This document shows positions 33,391 to 45,388 of a stretch of DNA of 64,000 nt, one piece after another; position 1 is the first letter of the stretch, and each line of letters begins with the position of its first letter. The translations under genes were made by a program, and so were the position numbers. The notes under the pieces are model-generated. The model saw only the letters and a list, made by a program, of their open reading frames with translations, had not been told where the DNA came from and did no database searches. The stretch is from Selaginella tamariscina (Eukaryota; Streptophyta; Lycopodiopsida; Selaginellales; Selaginellaceae), in NCBI GenBank assembly GCA_003024785.1, contig PUQB01000086.1:563336-627335 (forward strand), given 5' to 3'.

Positions 33391-35038
33391 TGTTATAGTT
33401 TTTATTATGATTCGACCCTTTATTTTTGGAGGTTGATTATTGTTACCTACTGTACTATATTGATGACGGACCCTAAATGTAGTGAGAAACAGCCCCGTTT
33501 AATGCACTTAGGTGTTTATGGGTAGTCCGGTCGGGTATCTTTAGATGTCACAATAAATTTTAAGCGAATGTAGCACTTACCTTTTAGAAAAACCCACCCA
33601 TGATTTTGACGTCCTAGTTAATATGAGTTTGACATGTTAAATAGGGTTAGGAACACCCCTAGGGTTGCCCTAACCCACACCCTAAAACCCCCACCCCCCT
33701 TGGGTAGGGTTTAGGGGTAGGGGTTAGTGTGCAAACTCATCTCATTAACTAAGGGGCTGGCATTCCGTGCCAGCCCACTTACACATGTGTAGAAGTGAGG
33801 GTTCTCCATCACATAAATAAGGTAGAGTATGTAGAAGTGAGGGTTTATGGGTTCATGACTGAGCTCATTACTCTTCTCCCGATACAAGCTCTAGCTTGTG
33901 TCGTCAAGGAACCCTTTGTTGTGCCACCCTAACTTTTAGATAATAGGGATAAACCCTAAATCCTAAACCCTGCATGCCTAGGAGGTCTTGTGGGAATGCA
34001 CGTTCCAAGAGGTATAGGTTAAGACTTGTCTCCAGCTTCCTCCTCCACGTCAAGTTAAGAGCAACACTCACAGCTAAGCAAGGCACGTTCGTGTCCTTAT
34101 CCAACTGTGGTCGTGGGTTCTTGATTAACATGGTATCCTTACCAAGTCCTGAGGGATAATTGAGGAGTTCTATAGTTGGCATTTAAGAGCCACATTTGTG
34201 GCACTTGGTGCAACTCTTGAATTTAAAGGCTGTGGCATGATAGCCCACATCATGGAAGGTAGTGTCACATGAAGATGTGACACTGGGCTAAACGTCATAT
34301 GATACAACGGAGGCACGCTCTTTGAGGTTGTGTCATGAGATTGTTGCCAAGGGGTTGGATTTAATAAACATACATGCTTAAGCCTTGGGCATTTGCTCAA
34401 GGGGAGGTTAGGTCTCGTAACTAGGTGTGCTTTAACACACTTGGCTAGGGAGTGTTTTCCTTAGATCTAGGGGTTGAACAACCTAAGCTTGTTAGCAGAA
34501 GCCTTTTCGTAAAGCACTCACAAAGTTATGTACTTAGGGTTATCCAAACCTAGTCTTAGAGAGTTTATTTAGTAGAACACTCATGTTCACCAATGGCACA
34601 TACTTGTGTCCTCACTAAATACTAGCCTTAAGTCTAGGGCATAACTTGGCCACTCAAACCCTTAGGGTTAGTCGTGGTTCATGGTACCCCTTGTCGCTTT
34701 AAAGGGTTGTACTCTCGGATGAGGGTGATTCTTAAGGGGTAAGTGATGATGCCTTAGCTTTGTAACGGGGCATGTGTGAGACACATATCCTTTGTGGGGT
34801 TAAGGCATGAGCTTATCTAGGTCTATTGGGATAGGATCTTAAAGTTTACTCGGATATCCTTTAGGGTTCGGGGGATGGTCATTCTAAGGGACTTAGAATA
34901 GAACTCTAAGTCTTCTGTTTAATTAGGCATTTGAGTTTAAATTCTTAAAGTTGTCTTGGAAGATTTAGTGTTGTGTCGGAAGGCTACTTGGTAGTCACGT
35001 GTTGCCACATGTTAGCCTTTCGGGTTAAAACTCTGACA
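33391..35038 (+). repeat. Solo gypsy-type LTR (1.65 kb)
   Basis: Begins TGTTATAG and ends ACTCTGACA, with a TAAT duplication on both sides (33387-33390 and 35039-35042). No internal coding region adjoins, so it is a solo LTR. Homologous copies lie at 48990-50582 (plus), 47711-48985 (minus), about 50583-50825 (minus) and 56173-57128 (minus). The family carries telomere-like CCCTAA/TTAGGG runs near its start and a conserved hairpin (GTGTCACAT/ATGTGACAC arms at 34262-34283). Confidence 0.8.
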
Positions 35039-36061
35039 TAATAATTCTTAATTAATTAATATTTATATTATTATCCTCAACATAATGAGTTTAAATAAAC
35101 TCATTACCCAAATCTTTAACCTCAATTATTATGTTTAATTTAATCAATTTAATCACTCATTAAATAAATGTTATACATGGTGATGAATAATCCATGTTGA
35201 TCTAGTAATGGTTGTTGATTGAGCATTTATGACAAACATAAGAAATAGACAAAATGTAAAATTAAAATTTAAGATGGTTATTGGATTGGGTTATGAATTT
35301 AAAATTTAAGATAACCATTTACATGATTATCATTTTTTTAATATATTTTCTTTATAAAATTCAGATACTGTAGGCACTGGAAAAAAATAATTTATATAAA
35401 TTTATGAATATAAAATGTAATTATTTATTAAAATACTCAAGTTCTACATATGATATATTAAATTCTTTGTGTCTACTTAAAAACAACAGGTTACAAAACC
35501 AAGAATTCATGCTATATTATTAATGTTATGCGTTAAATATCCCTATGAAAGTATATAGGACAGTGTATAATGGGAAAGACATTCTTAAGTATCAGGATTC
35601 ATTGTCTCGCTTTAATTTGGATGTTAATTTACACATGTTCAGGATATGGACCGAGAGATTAAGATTAAATAATAAAAGATTTAGTAGTGAATTTTGATAT
35701 ACACATTCCCATTACTTATGTAGGTATGTATGTATGTGTTATTGATTTATTGCATGTATATGAGGTAAACAATTGTTATCTAGAATGTAAAATATAAATT
35801 TATATAAATGTTAAATGTAAATATAACTTATAAAGATATTATGACAAAAACGCAAGTACTTGACTTGAATGGTATTATAGGTTGTATACGTTTGATAGAT
35901 AACCCATGTGCTAGTAGTAAATATTTAATTTCTGCATAAACCTGCTCATCTTACATTAGAATTACGTATAACAAAATGAATTAACAAATTCTAATTTATT
36001 GAGTTTTTCTTCTTCATAGGATACAATAATAATAATTAAAACGAAAAGAAAAAGAAAAACC
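35039..36061. other. AT-rich 3' flank of the LEA-like gene
   Basis: No gene or mobile element signature. AT-rich DNA that probably includes the 3' UTR of the gene ending at 36062. Confidence 0.5.
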
Positions 36062-36514
36062 TCACTTGGGAGGTACATAAACACACTTGTTTCCCAGCAC
36101 AGTAAGGAACTTAAGCTGGCTCAAATGAACTTTGAAGTCAATAGAAATGAAGTTCTGTACTTGGGCTTGACCAATGGGAATACGTATGCTCTCGACTGAA
36201 TTGTTCCTCCCACTTGCAAAGGCACGTCTCCACCCGCATCTGTGTATTGTTGCAGGTCAGGTCCAGCTCCATATAATGGCTCCTTAATCGCCTCCACGTT
36301 CACTGGGAATGTCTTTGAACTGCTTCTTACGTTGATAGAACTTTGCAACCTGTAACATATTAAGTTTCAGAACGCGTGTGTGTGTGTGTGTGCGTGCGTG
36401 CGTGATAGCGAGAGAGGAGCATATAATTATCATGTGTGTTCATAAACAAATCATATCTGCAGTATATCTATCTACAGTAGTCTATGTTATATAATATCCT
36501 AATGTCATCTCTCT

Positions 36515-36553
<39 letters not shown>

Positions 36554-38063
36554 TCTGCATATGCATTCTGTCATTAATCATGCCTTATAATATTCAGTCA
36601 TTTCTTACTCAGACAAACATATAATATACAGAAAGCTGCTATGATTAGAGAATGTAATGGTAGCAATCCCAATACAGTGCTGGCTTACTAGCAGACTTTG
36701 GTTGATGCAAATATTATTATATATGTAAAACTAATTCAAGGTAAAGACGCGTGTGTACAAGTGTGCGTGGGTGTAGTAATATGTATGTATGCACAAAACG
36801 ACAGCGTAAAGACGCGTGTGTACAAGTGTAGTAATATGTATGTATATGCACAAAACGACAGCTCTTAACTAACAAGGCCGGAGTAATGAAGAGAAAACGC
36901 CACAGAACTAAAGAGGAGTTAGTAAGTATTCCGCTGCTGCGTGTGCGTGTATTGTAGAGCGAGACAGTTTTTAAGTGCAAAGGACGGTGTAATGAGGAGA
37001 AAACGCCACACAACAGAGTCTGACGTGTTCAGTTAGATACCTGGCCACTAGCAATTGGCAATCCATTGAAAGCAAGGTTGATGTCTGCCACATGCACATG
37101 AAGTCCGAAGTACTGGGATGGATTCTTGAAGTGTAGCATCACCGTGCAATTGGAAGTGAGTACCCGCGTTGGTACACCAGCGTTACTCCCTGCTACCACA
37201 GTGAACTCCTGGAACATTATTTTCTGCAGCCCATACACAACTTCTTACGTTAGTAACGCCTGTGTGTGGTCGCGTGCGTGCGTGTGTGTGTGAGAGAGAG
37301 AGAGATCCAAGGTTGCATGAGCTGTATATAAGTTTACGAAAACAACAAAAGACGCATGAATGGCTATATGCAGTTTGTCAAACTAAGTGACACACCATTG
37401 AGAGACAAAGTCCACATAGACCACGATGGAGTATTAGAAATATTTCTCATTCAATATCCTGTACTAATATCTACAGAAGCATTCAGTACAAAATGTTTCT
37501 ATAACAAAATCCATATATTATACTTGGTATAACACACATACCACATGTCTAACACACACACGCACACACATATACACACACCTTGACTGAGAGCTTCGGG
37601 GCATGTGGTTGGCAAACAAGCCAGAAGATCAATCCACCAAAGCAGAGAAGGAGAATGCAGGAGAGAACACTGAGCCAGAACATACAGCATCTGGAGAGCT
37701 GCTTCCTCTTGCCGGATTCCCCTTGCTGTTGGCCCTCTTCCTCCTCCATGATCGTTCCAGGAACCCATTGCTTGTATCCCTTCTTGTGAGCCGTCCGTGG
37801 TGGGTCGGAACATGGGGGAGAACCCTGCGCGAACCCGGCTTTGGTGCAGGCGGCACGGAGCTCGCCTCGCTCTGTAGGCTCCCTGAGTGTTTTATGAACG
37901 ACTGGTGGTGCAGAGGGGACGCCATGGGGCTCATCACGGGCGTCGAGTGGAACGAAGGCTTCTCGTCATGGGAATCACGAAGAAGGACTCTGCACAAAGT
38001 AAACTGGATGCCTCGGCGGGGACTGTGGAGGGGACAGACCGGAACTTGCACCCTCCGAGTCAA
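36062..38063 (-). CDS. LEA hydroxyproline-rich glycoprotein / NDR1-HIN1-like membrane protein
   Basis: Three exons on the minus strand: 38063-37582, 37223-37041 and 36349-36062. The N-terminus has HPVYFVQSPS, a SHDEKPSFHSTPVMSPMASP block and KPGSR, the conserved cytosolic head of this plant family. A single membrane helix follows (CMFWLSVLSCILLLCFGGLIF), then an extracellular LEA-14 type beta domain: FQEFTVVAGSNAGVPTRVLT, FKNPSQYFGLHVH, GLPIASGQ, then EPLYGAGP and, at the end, CVYVPPK. Such proteins sit in the plasma membrane and are linked to stress or wall contact; the precise role is unknown. At least four 1-nt frame changes (near 37975, 37790, 36320 and 36180) break the frame, although splice sites and motifs are well kept. 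Either a recent pseudogene or assembly indels. Confidence 0.82.
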
Positions 38064-38692
38064 ATGACGATCTCATCTTCCCATAGTACCTCGCCATTGT
38101 GGAAACCTGTTCAAGACTGCAAACACATGACCCAATGGCTAGATGAAACCGCTACAATGCAGCCTTGCTTCAGCTCGTAGTCCCGCAGCAAAAATCTCAC
38201 AGATTGTGAAGAAAGTACCTGTTTCCTACAGCGATTTCCTGCGATTTCTTGAGGAGAACAGCGATTTTAGAGTGCATCTAGCTTGATAGAGTACGCATTG
38301 TACAGAAAGAAACGCGCTAAACATAGAGTACGCGGCGGTGCGCATGCCTGTTCTTGCCACTCGATCTCACAGGAAGAACAGGGGAATGGGGATCCGGAGG
38401 GATGAACTGGCCCCAGCGAAGAATGCGGAGAAGCCGGGGCCGTCGATACAGCCGTATCGACGGTGGGGCCAGGCTTACGTTTCTAGCCGTTAGATGATAC
38501 GACTCCGCGGTATCCGGCCGTCCAAATATCAATATTGTTGGATTTAAAACCCCCATGTGCACGGCCACCACATGTGCTCTGAAGCTTCATAGTACCTGAC
38601 ACCACGAATGTTCTTAGAATATACCATAGGCGATCCAAGAATATTCTTAATGCATAAAAAGGGTTCCTGCTCTCCTTTAGGGTTCAAGTAGG

Positions 38693-39102
38693 ATGAGGGC
38701 TCTGGGACATTGGTTGATCTTTGTGGGTTTACTGCGATTATCTGCTGTTTGGTTTGGATTTTTCGATATATGGAACTCCGACGAGCTGTGTTCTCCAGAT
38801 CTCCAAGTGGGTAGTTTTAAATTTGGTAAATTGTAATATTTTAAAAAATTATTATTATATTTTTGGCTGGATAATTAATTTTGTTTTAGTGACTGAAATG
38901 CATGGTCGGACATTTGGAATATGGACACTTCTAACATGTACACTTTGTTTTACTTGTGCTTTTAATTTGGAGAATACCGAACTCTACTGGGTCACATTTG
39001 CTTCGTTTGTATTTGCTTTTATTCACTTCCTCACTGAGTTTGTTATATATAAAACCATGGCCTTGTCAAAACCTTGCAACAGTTTCTATATTTGCAGGTA
39101 AC

Positions 39103-39143
<41 letters not shown>

Positions 39144-39220
39144 GAAAATATACTTGTGTATATAACACGTTGTTTTGTTCAGGTGGTTCCATTGTTTGGA
39201 TGTTATTGGACAGATTGTGA
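38693..39220 (+). CDS. ERG28: ERG28-like sterol biosynthesis scaffold protein
   Basis: Three exons: 38693-38806, 38890-39097 and 39183-39220. The product starts MRALGHWLIFVGLLRL and contains MHGRTFGIWTLLTCTLCF, the hallmark of plant ERG28, then AFNLENTELYWVTFASF, FIHFLTEFVIYKTM and, in exon 3, GSIVWMLLD. It is a small four-helix ER membrane protein that tethers the sterol C-4 demethylation enzymes. Two 1-nt shifts (near 38777 and 39070) separate otherwise perfect matches. The tail is shorter than in the Arabidopsis protein, stopping soon after WMLLD. Its start is 630 bp from that of the divergent LEA-like gene. GAATATTC/TTCTTAGAATAT motifs occur at 38610-38650 in the promoter. Confidence 0.88.
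39102..39143. repeat. (CA)n(TA)n microsatellite in ERG28 intron 2
   Basis: About 13 CA units followed by about 7 TA units directly after the GTAACC donor. Likely length-polymorphic. Confidence 0.9.
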
Positions 39221-39367
39221 CAAGTTCATAGGATAAATTTTTAAAATTTTGAATCGCACAATAACATTTACGAAGTGTTGATTATTTGGTTTTTAATACA
39301 ACAAAGGTATGTATTATTAATTTTAATAAAAATTTAAATTAGATTACAGAATATACAAAATGATTTT

Positions 39368-39623
39368 TTACTGTTGGAAAAAAGGATATTTAATACAATG
39401 ACAAAATTTTAAACTTGCTTGAACATTGAGGTTAACCTCTTGTTTAAGAGGTTGAGCATGGTTAAACTCCCTCCTGAGCTTCTCAACAGCCATAAATGTA
39501 AATGCGGATGCTGGACACCACCACATTACTCTCGGCCCTGCCCCTCTGAATAACCCTGCTACCCTTCCTCCATGAATATCTTCTGCATCGCGTCCCACCA
39601 CCCTTTATACTGCATAAAACAGC

Positions 39624-39662
<39 letters not shown>

Positions 39663-41908
39663 GCGGCAGCGTGTGTGTATGTTATATATAAGCATACACA
39701 CGATTTCTTTATGATTTGAAAAACATGCTAATAGAAAACAACAGTGTGTATGAGTATACATTGGTATATCGATGATCTATATATATAAACTACATATACA
39801 CAAAAAACGCGTGTACGTTAGCTTGGTATCTATCGACAAACAGATCTCAGTGTATACATTAGTATATTAATATCATTCTCTGCTAGGGCTTTAATAAACA
39901 GATCAAATCATCAGCAATGTTATATACAAGCATATAATCACTGTAAGTATATCATTATGGTTCGTTATAATCGTAATGGTTATAAACAAATAACATCATT
40001 AACATGTGATATCTAAGCTTCAGCATTATTATGTGTAACAACCTCGATCAGGAAAATAATGTGTATTCTTTCTTCATGATAACGTGCCGTAGTTTGCCAT
40101 ATGCAATATATACACACGCACATGCACACACATTAAATACCTGGTATTTGTGCTTTGCACCTGCATCCGTGTTTTGATAACATCAAAGGGAGTTGTGAGG
40201 AACGCACTCGTACCTGGAAGTAAGCACTAATCGTGATTAATCACTGTTTAATTAATCTCCAGATTTTTATAGTAAGCTTTCATTGCTTTTTTTCTACGTT
40301 ATAGACACGAGGCATGTGCAAGGTGTCAATGTACTGATAAAAGAGCTGCTACATTATAATGTCCGAACTCTGTAATCGTTATCCACTGACATTATACTCT
40401 TCTTTATTTATACTGATTATTAAACTATTAGTATATTATATCAATAAGTATATATAATATACTAAATAACATTACTATGGTTTCAAAGTAAATAACAATT
40501 TAAAAGTAATGTATACTTCACCTCCTGCAGCTCCACCCAGAAGAAAGTCCTGTGAAGAACTGAGCTCGTTGTTAGACAATCTCAAGGCTGTCTTTCTGAA
40601 TGCCTCATACAGGACAATCTGCAAAAGAGAGAGTATATATACAAACATACACGTGGTGGGTGTGGACATATTATACGTATATGGAAAAAAAAAAAGAAAA
40701 ATGCATACCTGAAGGCCTGCAAAGGGAATGTCACGCACAATTGTGGAGAGAAGACTGCCATATTGGTGAAATGTCAATATTAAGCATTAAGTGCACACCT
40801 ACGACCACACACACAGAGAGAGAGAGAGACCCGGCGTAAAGGCCTCTAAAGCCTTCGTGTTGGGCAATAGCACGAGCAGCGTGGAACATTCCTGAATAAT
40901 ATTGAAAAGCAGGCTTTTTAACAGACTCCCATGTTTTCCTTGAACCTTGTACTTGCATTCGCTGCTTGATAACTTCACAAGGTACATAGACCACTGCCCC
41001 AAGTGCATCTCCTACAATAATAATATCTCCATAATTCCTCAATCTATATGCCGCTCTATACATTTTATGTAAAGGCATATATCTGTTTCAAGTATAGATT
41101 GACTTTTGAGTGTCACACACACGCACACACAAACCTGCGGCTCCAGCTACAAAAAGAGCCCATGGAGAAGGCAAGTTCGGCTGCGTATGCTGTAGCCAGT
41201 CTTTTGTGGACTCTATGAAGCCGAAATATGTTGCACCTATTATCAGTACATTTTAGTAAAATATACAGCCTAGTAAAAGACACACAGGCACGCACGCACG
41301 CGCGCACACGCACACATGTACATCTTAATAATGAAATATATAAAACTGTCACCTGTTACAAACGAGCCGGTCACCCCGGGAGAAACTCCACGGTAAAGTC
41401 CTGCATGTCTTATATGTCTTAACAGATTCATACAACAGATGTATCTGACACACACACACACATATAAGGCTTTAAACTACCTCGAACACCATCCCTGGCA
41501 AATATGCATTTGAATACTTGTCCAAGATTGGTATTCTGCAAAAGAAATTAAGATGTACAGGTGCATAGTTAACTCATTATAAAAAGTTGATTATGCTATC
41601 GTATGTTTCCAGAAAATTTCCCATCTGTTGTTCACACCAATACACATGAGCGCGCACGCGCACGCACACACACACAAGACCTGTCCAAAGCCACTCTGGA
41701 GGCGAGTCTTCAGAGTATCCACGGGGTGCATTATCGTTTCTCCAAATCCACAGGCCAACCCACCCCATAGAAACTCCTTCCATGCTGCCACCAGACATGC
41801 ACACATAATGTGATAAGTATAATACAATAAACATTTAATATTAATCACGTATGTTATATATGAGACTTACGAGCAGTAGAAACCTCTAGTTCCTGAATCC
41901 GTAATCAT
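39368..41908 (-). CDS. Mitochondrial carrier family protein (At1g74240-like)
   Basis: Ten exons on the minus strand, approximately 41908-41873, 41784-41681, 41535-41481, 41400-41353, 41236-41135, 41011-40831, 40754-40709, 40618-40522, 40213-40141 and 39613-39368. Carrier signatures of all three repeats are visible: HPVDTLKTRLQS; YVPCEVIKQRMQVQG; TTPFDVIKTRMQVQ. Other family blocks are EFLWGGLACGFGE, LYRGVSPGVTGSFVTG, ATYFGFIESTK, IVRDIPFAG and RVMWWCPASAFTFMAVE. The protein would span the mitochondrial or plastid inner membrane six times; the substrate is not known. The last exon has an in-frame TAG where Trp is expected (about 39556) and frame changes. The exon 1/2 join is off by one. A possible 5' UTR exon lies at 42205-42300 (donor GTAACT). 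Confidence 0.85.
39626..39659. repeat. (GT)n microsatellite in carrier intron
   Basis: Uninterrupted TG run of about 17 units within the last intron of the carrier gene, next to the acceptor. Confidence 0.9.
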
Positions 41909-42204
41909 TCTGTCAAATGTTTTCAAAAATTATTATCTTTTCAGGAAAAAGAAGAAAAATATAAAAAACCCAACAAGAAACCAAGCAGCTTCTCAATGAA
42001 TAAATTGGCAAACTATACAATAGTAGTGACGTTAGATATGAGCGTGTATCTGTGCATGTATATATACACACAATTTCGATGTTATTCTAATTTCATACAC
42101 AATCTTTCAGCTATTATAAAGAAAAACACACATTGACACAGGGATTTTAACACAAACCCCTTGATCATATTGTAAATCAGAGAGGAGAGAAAAAGAGAGA
42201 GTTA

Positions 42205-42404
42205 CCTGAAGCCTGCGCCTCCACAGCGCCTCGGGCAGAGTTCACTAAGCCCTAAACCCTAGGGCTGAAAGGACGAATATCCCCAGCGCAGGAGTATATT
42301 CCTTCAGACAACTATATTCTCCAGCGGGGAGTATATTCCAGCAGGTATATTCACCTCCATTAAGGGTTTGTACATCTGTATTAGGGCTTTTCCAAGCAGC
42401 AGCC
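42205..42404. promoter_or_regulatory. Bidirectional promoter between carrier and KH genes, with telo-box
   Basis: About 200 bp separate the probable first 5' UTR exon of the carrier gene (minus) from the KH start codon (plus). It contains AAACCCTA (42254-42261), the plant telo-box, and a TTAGGG-type copy near 42382, common in promoters of growth-related plant genes. Confidence 0.5.
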
Positions 42405-44958
42405 ATGGCAGACAGCGGGCGAGGTGCGTATGACGACTACGACTCGCCGCCTCGGAGCAAGCGGAAATTTGAGCCGGAGACGACGAGCAGGCATCAGCGC
42501 CATGATGGTAATCGCCATAGTTCGGATAGCAATCGTCATTCGGACAGTAATCGCCATAGTTCCGACAGTATTCGGCATGGCGATAGCCATCGTCATGGTT
42601 CGGACAGTAATCGACATGGTTCGGATGGTAATCGACATGGTTCGGACGGTAATCAGCGCTCTTACAAGAGTGTTCCTCCTCCTCTCTCGGATTTCGAGCT
42701 CGCCAAGCAGAGAGCCGAGCAGATTGCTGCGCGGCTTGTTGGTGGTGAATACAAAGAACTCGGACAAGCTCTTCCGATGACAATGACGGTCCCGGAAACG
42801 ATGTGGAGCGCGGTGGTCATTACGGACATGGTAAGCTCTACATTTGATATATGAAAATCCCTTTTTGCCTATTTATAATGTCTATAACAGAAGATGTTAT
42901 ATGATATGAAATATCAAGTTGTAATAGAGAGAGAGAGAGAAGAGTATGGATAATCTCATAAGAGGATATTAACAGCTGTTTGAGAGTAACACCATTGAGA
43001 CTATTGTTTAACTTGGTTTTCATATTTAGTTTTGGAAGAGCGGCCTTCAAATGACTTTTACAGAGAACAACAACAGACGAAGAAAGTCGATGTCCCAAAT
43101 ACAAAGGTATTGATTTCAATGAAAAATGTGCATGCATGCGTGTGTATGTGCGTATGCTATGCGAATATGATTATAAAAATGGTTTTGCCATTCAGGTGGG
43201 ACTTGTAATTGGTAAAGGTGGTGACACTATAAGAACCTTGCAGCAACAGTCAGGGTGTAAGATCCAAGTGACCAGAGATTCAGAAGCCGACCCCAATGCT
43301 CCGACGAGGCAGGTTGAACTTACTGGTACCCCGGATCAGATACAAAAAGCTGAGCAACTCATTAAAGAAGTAGTTGGAGAGGTAAGTCTTTAGTCATATA
43401 TACACATTCACGTGTTATGTATGCGAGTGTATTGTGTATATTTTTGTTTTGACACTAAAACAGTCTACCGATTGCAGCAAGGTATTTCTGGAACGCCTCC
43501 TCTTGCAAGCAGCGGACCAAATGGGGAACAACCAATAGTTATCAGGGTTCCTAATAACAAGGTGCATATTCTGTCTGTGAATCTTCAGAACGATGCTTAG
43601 TCGTAGTGTTGTGTGTGTGCGCGCGTGCGTGTGAATCTCTTGAATTGGGAGTGCAGGTTGGTTTGATCATCGGTAAAGGTGGTGAGACGATAAAGAATCT
43701 CCAACAGAGCTCTGGTGCCCGGATCCAGGTATTTACTCTACTATGTTAGTATGAAAGTGCATTTATCTTTGTAATAGATATAAATTCGGATAGGGGTTCA
43801 TACACTAGACTTCACATTACCAGATAGATAGATAGATAGATAGATATATAAGTTATTATAGGACTATATAAGAAAGAGTGCTACTACTTCTCTCCTTTTC
43901 CATATGTTATTCCCACACACATATATATATATATATAGATAGATAGATAGATAGTTCGATAGATAGATAGATAGATAGATATAGATATATAGATACATAC
44001 ATACTACATACATAGAGAGAGAGCATAATTCATACTTAATGCAGGTGCAACACGATAGAGAAACGGAGCCAGGTGCAACGGAGAGGATCGTGACATTATC
44101 AGGAACTAAACAGCAGATCGATGTTGCAACGGACATGATCAAAGATGTCATTGGAGAGGTATTGTATATAACTTTACCAGGTTTGCTTAACTGCATGTAT
44201 CTGGGTCATATGTCTTGCTTTTTTGTTGCGAAATACACTGTCCAGGATTGCCACTTTGCTCTCTGTGCAATTCTAACCTTGACAGTTATTATAAAACTTA
44301 CAAAAGCATTAGGAGTACAAAGTTCGTCCAAAAGAAATGGTATGTCCTTATCTTTCATCCGTCTCATTTCTGTTTTTCCCCTCTTTTTTTTAATTTCATG
44401 TTTTTTGTGCATATCTGATTATATTATTCTCTATTTCTCTCTCTCTCTCTCATGATGTTTGTGTTATCTAGTGCTATACATATATATTGAGTATATACAC
44501 ACATTGGAATTTAGCAGGCACGAGGAAAGGGTGGTAATGCTGCAGGCTTCCAGCAGCAAAACTTCCGTCCACAACAACAACAGGATTGGGGACCGCAAGC
44601 AGGATACGGATACCAGGGTTACGGAGCCCAGCCGCCATACGGGGGGTACTGGGACCCTCAACAACAGCAGCCGGGTCCGTATGGCTACTACCAGCAGGCA
44701 GCTGAGGGGCAACAGAACGACTACGGTCAGTACTACTACGATCAGCACAAGGCTTACGAACAGCAGTATGGGCAGTACGAGCAGCCAGGTTATAACCAGG
44801 AGTACGGGTATAATTACGAATATGATCCGTCGTATTACGAGCAAGGGCCGAATGCTCAACAAGGAGACGGTGAAGAGGGCGATGAAGGGGCTGCTAATAC
44901 GGAGTACGAACAGCCTCCTGCTGCTAATACTTCGTCCCCTCCAGCGGCCCATACCTGA
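42405..44958 (+). CDS. KH-domain RNA-binding protein (FUBP/KSRP-like) with Tyr/Gln-rich tail
   Basis: Seven exons: 42405-42830, 43030-43106, 43196-43381, 43478-43561, 43657-43728, 44045-44158 and 44518-44958, all GT-AG. Exon 1 encodes a charged head with NRHGSDS/NRHSSDS repeats, then DFELAKQRAEQIAARL. KH1 (exon 3) has GLVIGKGGDTIRTLQQQSGCKIQV; KH2 (exons 5-6) has GLIIGKGGETIKNLQ and ARIQVQHDRE. The last exon encodes a prion-like tail of 146 residues rich in Tyr, Gln and Gly (YGYYQQ, QYYYDQH), ending PPAAHT. Domain order resembles plant relatives of FUBP/KSRP proteins that act in splicing or mRNA control. One 1-nt frame change near 42750 in exon 1 is the only defect. The head-to-head neighbour is the carrier gene. 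Confidence 0.9.
43821..43998. repeat. (GATA)n tracts in KH gene intron 5
   Basis: Two GATA/AGATA blocks (43821-43850 and 43930-43995) in one intron, the second interrupted by TTC. Likely polymorphic. Confidence 0.9.
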
Positions 44959-45388
44959 TTTTTCATTTCTTTTTTCTTTTTTCTTTTCTTTTATAGTTTA
45001 TAGTGTTTGCTCGTAGTAGTCAAAAGTTTTGGCTGGTTTTTCTTTGAGATGCTCTTAAAAGCACAGAGTTTATATATGAAGAATTGGAAGGTACTCACGA
45101 TTTAACTTGTTAACTTTTGGTATATAGTTATATGGAGTGTTTTGATATCAATATTAATTAAAAACTATATTTATTAAAGTTTTTATTTAGTAAATTAAAT
45201 CAATTAACTTCCAAATATCATATATGACAGTAACGGGAAAGCCGAGATAACCTAACTTCACTAAAAAATTTATTAAATAAAAAATAAAAATCGACTGGCG
45301 TGTATAATTCAACCTAACGGACAATATGGTGGAACATGTATAGGTATCAGGCATTCTAGGGTATCGTGCGTGTGCACAGATCTCCTCC

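Noticed and set aside
42405-42700. NRHSSDS-type repeats in exon 1 of the KH gene as a DNA satellite
   Set aside because: The repeat keeps the reading frame and gives a charged His/Ser/Asp-rich protein segment that continues into conserved KH sequence, so it is coding.
44464-44952. Hydrophobic minus-strand frame opposite the KH gene tail
   Set aside because: It is the complement of the Tyr/Gln-rich last KH exon, whose frame ends in a proper stop and follows a good splice acceptor.
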